Shown here: piece by piece, positions 56,975-64,000 of the stretch
How positions within the stretch are numbered: the first letter of the stretch is position 1
How the letters are laid out: every line of letters begins with the position of its first letter
From: Ascarosepion bandense
Lineage: Eukaryota; Mollusca; Cephalopoda; Sepiida; Sepiidae
Direction: 5' to 3'
NCBI GenBank assembly: GCA_037127315.1
Contig: JBBBDQ010000421.1
Location: 1,672,001 to 1,736,000, forward strand
DNA: 64,000 nt
The notes under the pieces: model-generated
Databases searched by the model: none
Seen by the model: the letters and a program-made list of their open reading frames with translations, nothing else
What the model was told of the DNA's origin: nothing
Position numbers and translations under genes: made by a program

Positions 56975-57200
56975 ATATATATCCTTCGGCTTAAGCAAGT
57001 TACTTCCCTTGCTTGCTCAGCAGTTTCCTAGAAGATTCGCATCACCCGTTTTTATTGGACGAGGCACTGTATCATTTAACCAATCACAGGCCTTTATCAA
57101 ACTAACACTAAAAGACAAATCTTGTTCCTTATTCTCTTTCTACTTTGAACTCTGACGAAGACAGTCAGGCCTTCGAAGTCTGATGTTAAATGGACTTTAC
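56975..57200 (+). repeat. Interspersed repeat family D, copy 2
   Basis: Same ordered blocks as 53877-54100. This copy also has a CTGACGAAGACAGTCAGG / CTTCGAAGTCTGATG pair near its end. Confidence 0.65.
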
Positions 57201-57654
57201 CCAAGATACCAGAAAATATATCTCTTCAAGTTACAAGTACTTCACATCTTTTCAGATAAATTTAAGTCTCAAATACTATTCTTTGTTAGCAACTATTGTA
57301 TTATTGTGTAATACAATGTTTCCTAACGTGTTGTGTCTCATTTTTTTCCTTGTCCTGTTAATATTGACTGAAACAAACTTAATACCAGTTTGTTTGGAAT
57401 CATCATATTGCTTCACTTAATTTTTTTTTATGACCCACTAATAATTTTGAAAACTTAACTTGCATTTTATTTCATACCAATAAATTCAAACTAATAATTG
57501 ATTTATTTCTTCTTTACAGCTTATCGGCCTTTTGTAAACGATTTAACACCAAAACATTTTTTGAATTAAAAGAATAATTCTTTTTTTTTTTTGTGAGTGA
57601 ATATTGCATTAATAATTTTTTTTGGAGTATGGTGACTTTTTTTTCAGATCTATT
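57201..57654. other. AT-rich interval, nothing recognised
   Basis: No supported feature. Confidence 0.5.
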
Positions 57655-57796
57655 TGGTCCATAACTGGAAGGAAAAGAGATTCATTCATACCTCAAGGAT
57701 AATTGCAGGTAAGTGAATATAATAAACCTGACTAGATTTTGAACCTGTCTATCAGATTTCCCATTCTGAGCCACTATCCATTACACCTTCCACACA
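57655..57796 (-). mobile_element. S1 SINE fragment (head and proximal body)
   Basis: It has CCATAACTGGAAGGAA, a damaged AATACCTTTCCCAAGGGTAT region, AAGTGAATA, box B region TTTTGAACCTGTC and CCACTATCCATTACACC (box A complement). The distal body is missing. Confidence 0.65.
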
Positions 57797-58305
57797 TCCA
57801 CCATTAAAGCGTAAAAATATTTTTTTAAAGAAATTAAATTTAATCTTAAATTTTTTTCATCCAAACGTTTTTATCTAATTTTATTTTAATCACAAAATTC
57901 TAACTAAAGTTTTATTGGGAACTTTACATACCTAGAATATTGTACATACAGAACTAGTATTTTTTATAAATATATTAAGATGTCTTAATTATTATATTAT
58001 TTATATAAATCTTAAAATACTTAAAAACTTACAATTGTTAGAAAGTTTTAATAGTGAGATGCTATAAAACAAAAGTCTTGAAACAATGTATTGAGATTCA
58101 GTAACACAGAAATGCTTCATTATTTTCTTTTCAGCTTAATTGAAGATTTTGGCCACAGACTTAAAAACCTCATGGAGAAAATTTGAGAAATAGTTAACTT
58201 AAATAATTGCAAAAGGATTTTGTTAATCTTTAATTTCACTTATAAATAAACTAAAAAATATCACCAAAGTAAAGCACATGAAACAAGGTTAAAGTCAAAC
58301 TCTCA
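57797..58305. other. AT-rich interval, nothing recognised
   Basis: No supported feature. Confidence 0.5.
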
Positions 58306-58990
58306 ATGATGCTCCTAACCTTGAATGCCTATTGGGTCCAAAGTTCACTCCAGACCTCAAATAGAACACATATTTGTATCATCACTAAAAATGCTGGAAG
58401 AATAGTCGATTCCTTGTATTGTTCCAGAAAATACCTAAATCCTGCTGCTATCTTGAGTCAAATCAGACCAAGAATGGAGTATGGATGCCATATCTGGGCT
58501 GGTGCTGTCTAACCTTGACTGAATTCAAAACCAACTTTGTGGGTGATAAATCATTTTCCACTGTGAAAACCTTATACCATAAACAAAACATTTCTGGCCT
58601 CTCACTACTTGATCCTTATTGCTCTAGAAAATGTTCAAATGAGTTACATTCCTTAGCTGCATTTGCACAGAGCTTCATGGTGGTAAATCATTTCCATTCT
58701 CTTCATGTTTTTTTTTGATAAGGTGTAAGTTACACTCAGACAACTTCTTCCTCAGAACAGTTACTTTGTGGGACGAGCTCCTGAGATGATGCTTCCCTGA
58801 CCACAACAATCTTAACCTCTTCAAGTCAATGGTCAACTAATTATATCCTATTATATATATATATTTATATAATATAAATTTCTTACTTCCTCTATCCTTA
58901 CAACAATCACAGTCAGTCACCCTCTCCCTTGAGAGGCCCTCGGGCTTTGTATTGGGTGAAGTAAAGCAAAATAAATAAATAAACTGATTA
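58306..58990 (+). mobile_element. CR1/Jockey-type LINE 3' end, second family
   Basis: Frames read ITKNAGRIVDSLYCSRKYLN, then SQIRPRMEYGCHIWAGAV, then NFVGDKSFST, ISGLSLLDPYCSRKCSNELH and WDELLR (for LWDELP). This is the thumb/C-terminal region of a LINE RT. The 3' end GAGGCCCTCGGGCTTTGTAT, GGGTGAAGTAAAGCAAAAT and (AAAT)n differs from the family at 42.3 kb, so this is a separate family. Confidence 0.8.
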
Positions 58991-59423
58991 CAAAAACTTT
59001 TAAAAAAATCTGATTACAAATTAATAAAATTCAGGGAGACAACACTAGATAAGTTATCTCCCTTGATATTTTATTTTACCTTACTACAAAAAGCACTCAA
59101 GTAAATTTATAACAAAATTCTGAAATTATATTTTAACTTTTGGCAGCACAATTGTTAGATAAATCATTTTTGTATAATAATAATCGCAGGTCTGAAGAAA
59201 CTTAGAAAATTTATGAAAGCTGGTAAGAATCTCGATAGACCAATGCAAATTAGTTTGCATTTAATTTACATATCTTAAAGAATAAAGGTTGAGTAGAGTC
59301 AAAGTAAGGATTATTGCATAAAAATAAATATTATTGTTAAAAAATAAAAATATTGTTAAATGCTTTGACAACAAAGAAAACACAAACAATCAAACAAAGT
59401 TTGTATAACAACAAAAAATATAG
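58991..59423. other. AT-rich interval, nothing recognised
   Basis: No supported feature before the BEL/Pao frame. Confidence 0.45.
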
Positions 59424-62000
59424 ATGAAAGTCTACACTACAGGGAATATTTTCAGACAAGCAGAATTTGAAATGAGTACTGTATTTATGACCCTCACTCA
59501 GATCAAATGTCAAGTGAAAAGGGAAGGCAATAAAGTTAATACTGAGAAAAAAGTTGATTCTGTAAGCTTTCCAAGTGCATTAAGCTCTAACTCTAAAATG
59601 TCCCTTTTTTAGTGGAAAGGACTGCGAAAAGGATAAATTTACATTTAAAAATTTCATGGCTCAATTCATGAACTAAGTAATTAACATAGACCCAAATCAA
59701 ATAAAATTACAACTCTTAAAAGCATATTTAACTGGCCATGCTGCACAAATAATTCAGCATCTTACAATTGATGATGAGAATTATGATGTATCTACTGATT
59801 TGCTAAATGAAGAATTTTTAAACAGGCAATTCATTATTAATAAAATATTCAAGCAGATCAATAAATGTACCCCCTGCATATGATGCCGATTTAAATTTAT
59901 CTTGTAAAAACATTTACATCACGAAGGTAAAAGTAGACATATATGAATTAAATGATGCCTTTAACCTTGATTTTTAGAGGAAGATTCATCTGGCAACAGG
60001 CATTTAAGTTTTCTCATATTTACTATTAAAAAAAGCAAAAGAAACCATTCATGTAACAGATACAAACTATCCATTACTACAGGAAATTTTCAATAGTGAG
60101 GTGATAAAATCATTACAGTTAACAAAAGAAATTTTACACAACATGAACACTATGCCAGTTATTGTAAAACTTACTCTTAAGTGCTAAATTTGAGAGATGT
60201 AGGATGTGTGTTGTGGTGCAGTGGTTATCGGCTTGAAACGAGAAATCGGAGAGCTGAGTTTAAATTCTAGTTGAATTTCTTGCATTCACTTATGCACAAA
60301 TACCCTTGAGAAAGGTATTAATCCATCTCTTCCCTCCAGTTATGGGTTAAATAATGGGACAGATTGGATTTTATAGGCTTGGCTGGCAACCAGTCTACTG
60401 CAGAAAGTAATAGCAATCTACTGCGGGATAATTTTCTGCCCAGTCAGTCATAACTCTTTTGAGATATGATCACCCAAGCGTGTATCACATATGGCACTTA
60501 ACTGACTGATACTAACATACCATTCTGCCCAAGATTTTGTGACCACTGATGTTATATGAAGCATTTCATCCGACTTTTAAAAACTGAACTCTTAAACACA
60601 CATTCAAAAAGAAAAGCTTCATGCAGAACTTTCAAGCATAAATGTATTGTAACCCCAGACTACTCACCTCAAAAGCTCTGGTTTTTACATCATGTGACTA
60701 TGACTCAGCAAAACAAAAACGAGGCTCACAATGACCCTGACACACACACTGCATATAAAATGGGCATTTTAAAGGTATAAAAGTCAGTAGTCAGCTTGCA
60801 TGGCCAAAGAAAGGACGCCATATCATTCCAGGAATCTGATGCTGACATCTCCAACCAATGCTATCACTCTACTGACACCTTTAACCTGCTCCCACACTGC
60901 TTGATGCTTCTGACCTGCTACCACACTGTCTGACACCTCTGACCTGCTACTATGCCAGTTGACGACCCTTCTACTGCAAATGTCCTTTTCATGACAAAGC
61001 AACTGTTTTTTTCAGGACAATCAACAGGTCTTTTCCTCTAGTCACTACAACTACCCTTTTCAGGGCTGAAAAGTTTATCTTTATGAGATATATAACAACC
61101 CGATGCAGTGATTTCTACCGACCAGTCCAGTACAACTTGGCAGTGACCACCAGCGTAGCAACCTTACTAGATCAACCATTGACTGCTATTGTAGTCTACA
61201 CGCCAGTCAAACAGATTGAACCATACTTAGACAGTTAGTGCAGTCTATGCCACCCAACTATAGCAACCATGTGATGCACCAGTCCTATTCACCTAGTGTA
61301 GAAACTCAGGCCCCATCTCCTGACTTATGTATTGTTAACCACACACACTAACAACTCAAGCCTATAAGTGGTGAACACCGCTCAATCAGCAACAGTCCTG
61401 TGACAACCCAAAAGATCATTTTAAACTGTAAAACAACACAAATAAAAGTTGTCAGACTAAGGCATCTTTGTCACCATAAATCTTGTTTTTGTCATCCTTG
61501 CCTTTCTGGTGTAACTTCCCTTTTACTTAAAATCCACAGAGTCGGCTATCATAATTTCAAAACAACAAAATTGATGTCATTCTTCTTGTTAGATAAATTT
61601 GCATTTATTAATACAAACGAGACTCTTTTATCTTTTGTTCTACCTTCTGAGACTTTCAGATGTGGTAGGCTCAGTTACACTCAACACAAGGCCATTTCGC
61701 AAGCATAGCTGATGGTTCCTACACAAGCATCTAGGAATTTTTAGTACCCTTAATAAACTGAAGCTCTCAGGGTTTTGGGTTCCTAAGGCCAGACAAATTA
61801 TTAAAAATTATATTTTCCTTTATTATCTTTGCAGAAAATTTAATGCATTATATGAAATATCCAAAATTTACTAATCTTCCTAAACATAGAGTGAAATTGA
61901 TATAATATTTTTTTCATGTAGCATTAAGATTTTCTGATGACAGTTAAGGTCCAAACAATGACAAGGAAGAAGACATTTGAAGAAAAGTAACACTAAGACT
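59424..62000 (+). mobile_element. BEL/Pao retrotransposon fossil, split by a SINE
   Basis: Gag part: VDSVSFPSAL then, after a stop and shifts, DPNQIKLQLLKAYLTGHAAQ, IIQHLTIDDENYDV and TDLLNEEFLNRQFIINKIF, typical of the DUF1759-type gag of BEL/Pao. A knuckle region (HEHYASYCKTYSLKC) follows, where an S1 SINE is inserted (60203-60509). After it lies a degraded stretch, then GFWVPKARQIIKNYIF, YYLCRKFNAL and SKIYxxS, the zinc-binding start of BEL/Pao integrase (61757-61880). Protease, RT and RNase H are unreadable or deleted. All frames are broken. Confidence 0.7.
60203..60509 (+). mobile_element. tRNA-derived SINE (family S1), full length
   Basis: Head with box A (TGGTGCAGTGG) and a weakened box B (GAGTTTAAATTCT), body AAAGGTATTAATCC, TTATGGGTTAAATAATGG, CAACCAGTCTACTGCAG and tail CACTTAACTGACTGAT. 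Inserted in the knuckle region of the BEL/Pao gag. Confidence 0.88.
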
Positions 62001-62799
62001 GAATTATGTTCAAAGGAGTTTATTGTTCAGGGAACGGTGTATGCACAATAGGTAAAAAAAAGACTTGCAAATATAATTTATATCTGTGGACTTACTGTTA
62101 GGAGAATGTTCAAGGAACAATGTGGATGTTACAACATTTCGGAGTTATCTCCCATAGATGTTCACTTGACACTTAATGGCTATTGATCCCATATAAAAAA
62201 CCAGCAAAGAAACAATTCTCCCTCTTCCACTTTACTTCACTGGGCTGTTAGCCCGACCCCTTCAGATACTCCTCACTCTTACTGAAAATGATCATCTGAC
62301 AAGTCAGACTTTGCTTTAATGTAACTTGTATTCCCGAAGCAACGTTCACTTTTGTCTTAGCTTTTGGGACAGTGTATTCATTTTTATTTAACTGTATTTT
62401 GTGTTATCTTGTTGTGCATAAAGGTTCTATTCTTTGTACCTCTGAGTTAATCTTCATTTAAAGATAAACCCCATAAACTTTCCATGACTCTTCCTTATCC
62501 CCTAAGGATTTACATTGTAAATCCTCTACATGGGTGATACTTGTAACATGCTGACATTTCACACGATCAATTAAACCACTACTAACATGTTTTGCAGCTT
62601 CTGTATATCCATTAACATCAGAAGGCACAGCTCCCAAAATGGATTGTGACTATCAGTTGCAAAAGAGGGAGATTTCAAAATTGTGTTTACCATGTGGTCT
62701 CAAGAAGGGCTTCTTACTGGACAGCAGTTAGGTCACAGGTTAGTAAAGCTTTCAAGTTCAAGGTTGATCTTTGAATGGTAAAGAGTTAGCGCCCTTTAC
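62001..62799. other. Interval between BEL/Pao pieces, unrecognised
   Basis: No clear frame. It may be degraded BEL/Pao or its LTR; an AATAAA-type signal was not found at a useful place. Confidence 0.4.
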
Positions 62800-62906
62800 T
62801 GTCCTTTTCAAATTCTTATAGTAGGAATAGATTTTACCGGACATTTAATGATTAAAAATGAAATGGATGGCAGTAAGATGTGCGTTTTAATCTTCACTTG
62901 TAAGAG
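62800..62906 (+). pseudogene. BEL/Pao integrase core fragment
   Basis: VGIDFTGHLMIKNEMDGSKM then CVLIFTCKS corresponds to the first catalytic Asp region of BEL/Pao integrase (GxDYxGPL...KxYVxLFTC). It is cut by the LTR starting at 62907. Confidence 0.6.
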
Positions 62907-63570
62907 TGCGGTGAATACAAAATAAAAATAACTCTTTTTTTTTCACTGTTTTCAAATTTGATAGACTGAGCAAAATTTATTTTAACCAATAGAAAAAGAG
63001 ATTGGCTCGGTGCTGAAGTAAAGACCAAGGCAAAGTTTAGCAAGCCTATGTGAAAATTTACTTAGACCAATGAAAAGAGGAGTGGCTTACAAACTGAGAA
63101 AAAATAACAAGCCTATGTCAAGTCAGTTTTTGATATAAATAGCCAGAAAAGGTTCAATCAAACCAGAGAAAGGACAGAAGAGAGAGAAAGGTAGAGTCCC
63201 ACACATCTAAATAATACTGGTGTCAAATTACATACTGATACATTATCTAATGAGAGCTGAAGAATTTCAAGAAACTCTATTCAACTTCTAAGGTAAGTAC
63301 CTTAAAATATGTCTTTTTATTCATGAAAACCATATAACTGTGTGAGAAACAGATTCTCTCAACTTGTTTTAAGCATTTTGGAACATTATATCATATCTGA
63401 TGATTTAATATAAACATTTTTTCTTCTTGACAATTCATTGAAACTACAGACATTTAACATTTGAATACTTGTTTTGAAACAAGCCACTGGAACTTCAAAT
63501 CTGTAAATTTGTAAATAAATCCCTTGTCTCGTTTTATTTAAAATAACACGTGTGATTCCTTGTCATTATC
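62907..63570 (+). mobile_element. LTR1-related LTR, variant with different 3' half
   Basis: Start TGCGGTGAATACAAAATAAA matches LTR1 ends. Then ACCAATAGAAAAAGAGATTG, a TATA-like GATATAAATAGCC at about 63134, and an R/U5 half shared with 15985-16230 rather than with LTR1. The right end is not precisely defined. Confidence 0.6.
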
Positions 63571-63748
63571 CCTTCATTCTTCAAGAGCTCTAACTTATTG
63601 TTGTTCTTCTGATTCCGGTTTGGAAAAAATTACCTGCAATTGCTGTTTATATTCCCTTTCTAAAGAAGACTTGCTGTTAAACATGGGTAATGAAAGTATT
63701 ATTGTATCTGAATTCTCTAAAAGAAAAAACATAATTACATATCTAGAG

Positions 63749-63882
63749 GCTTATGGCCATATCCCGTTGAATACACTGGTTCTCGCTCAATCACCGAAGT
63801 TAATCACTGAAGTTAAGCAACGTTGAGACTGGTCAGTACTTAGATGGGTGACCGCTTGGGAATACCAGGTGCTGTAAGCATT
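63749..63882 (+). rRNA. 5S rRNA-like unit 1, with a 13-bp internal duplication
   Basis: It aligns with metazoan 5S rRNA from GCTTATGGCCATATC to GGTGCTGTAAGC. Inside, ATCACCGAAGTTA is followed by ATCACTGAAGTTA, a 13-bp tandem duplication in the pol III internal control region (134 nt instead of about 120). Box C (CAGTACTTAGATGGGTGAC) is nearly intact. It is more likely a 5S pseudogene or SINE3-type head than a working gene. Confidence 0.8.
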
Positions 63883-63899
63883 TAGTGATGGATATGCGT

Positions 63900-64000
63900 G
63901 CTTACGGCCATATCCTGTTGACTACACCGGTTCTCGCTCAATCACCAAAGTTAAGCAACGTTGAGCTTGGTCAGTACTTAGATGGGTGACCGCTTGGAAA
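63900..64000 (+). rRNA. 5S rRNA-like unit 2, cut by window end
   Basis: GCTTACGGCCATATCCTGTT, ATCACCAAAGTTAAGCAACG and CAGTACTTAGATGGGTGAC as in 5S rRNA, without the duplication of unit 1. Only 17 bases separate the two units. The 3' 20 bases are outside the window. Confidence 0.82.

Overview
This is a eukaryotic, AT-rich, intron- and repeat-dominated window. It is most likely from a mollusc and probably a cephalopod of the octopus type. The clues are the molluscan-type 5S rRNA sequence, tRNA-headed SINEs, many degraded Ty3/gypsy, BEL/Pao and CR1/Jockey-type retroelements, mariner fossils and long TA microsatellites. The species assignment is inference; no search was possible.

Only one host gene is recognisable. 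At 2510-2879 on the minus strand lies the first coding exon of a ZNRF1/ZNRF2-type E3 ubiquitin ligase. It begins with an N-myristoylation motif and ends at a perfect GT splice donor. The gene continues left out of the window, so 1-2509 is the start of its first coding intron. Upstream of it, at about 3460-3720, a CpG-containing patch holds a full CRE palindrome and a YY1 site, which fits a promoter.

Everything from about 3.7 kb to 64 kb looks intergenic and is built from mobile elements of several ages. 4-7 kb: a broken RTE-like LINE and a gypsy integrase. 7.7-13.1 kb: a foldback repeat, then two 5'-truncated CR1/Jockey-type LINEs head to head, each split by a Helitron. 13.7-25.3 kb: an inverted SINE pair, a mariner fossil, nested LTRs, a 42-bp minisatellite, more SINEs and a third Helitron. 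25.3-31.6 kb: a three-level nest in which a mariner is split by a 5-kb gypsy element with both LTRs and a 5-bp target duplication, itself carrying a pogo-like MITE. 32.8-41.6 kb: several solo LTRs and a second gypsy copy. 41.9-46.1 kb: a cruciform-forming element, a LINE 3' end and a 228-bp tandem array built on a LINE tail. 46.8-52 kb: a fourth Helitron carrying a 65-bp copy of nearby sequence, a solo LTR inside a TA repeat, and a SINE with a 5S rRNA head. 53-63 kb: a mariner lacking its catalytic core, BEL/Pao fragments and another LINE. The right edge enters a tandem pair of 5S rRNA-like units.

The most notable signals are these. The same SINE body follows a tRNA head in one place and a 5S rRNA head in another. 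Several short insertions look copied, directly or inverted, from sequence a few bases to 560 bp away, which suggests templated repair. Four Helitron copies agree on their ends and on A/T insertion sites.
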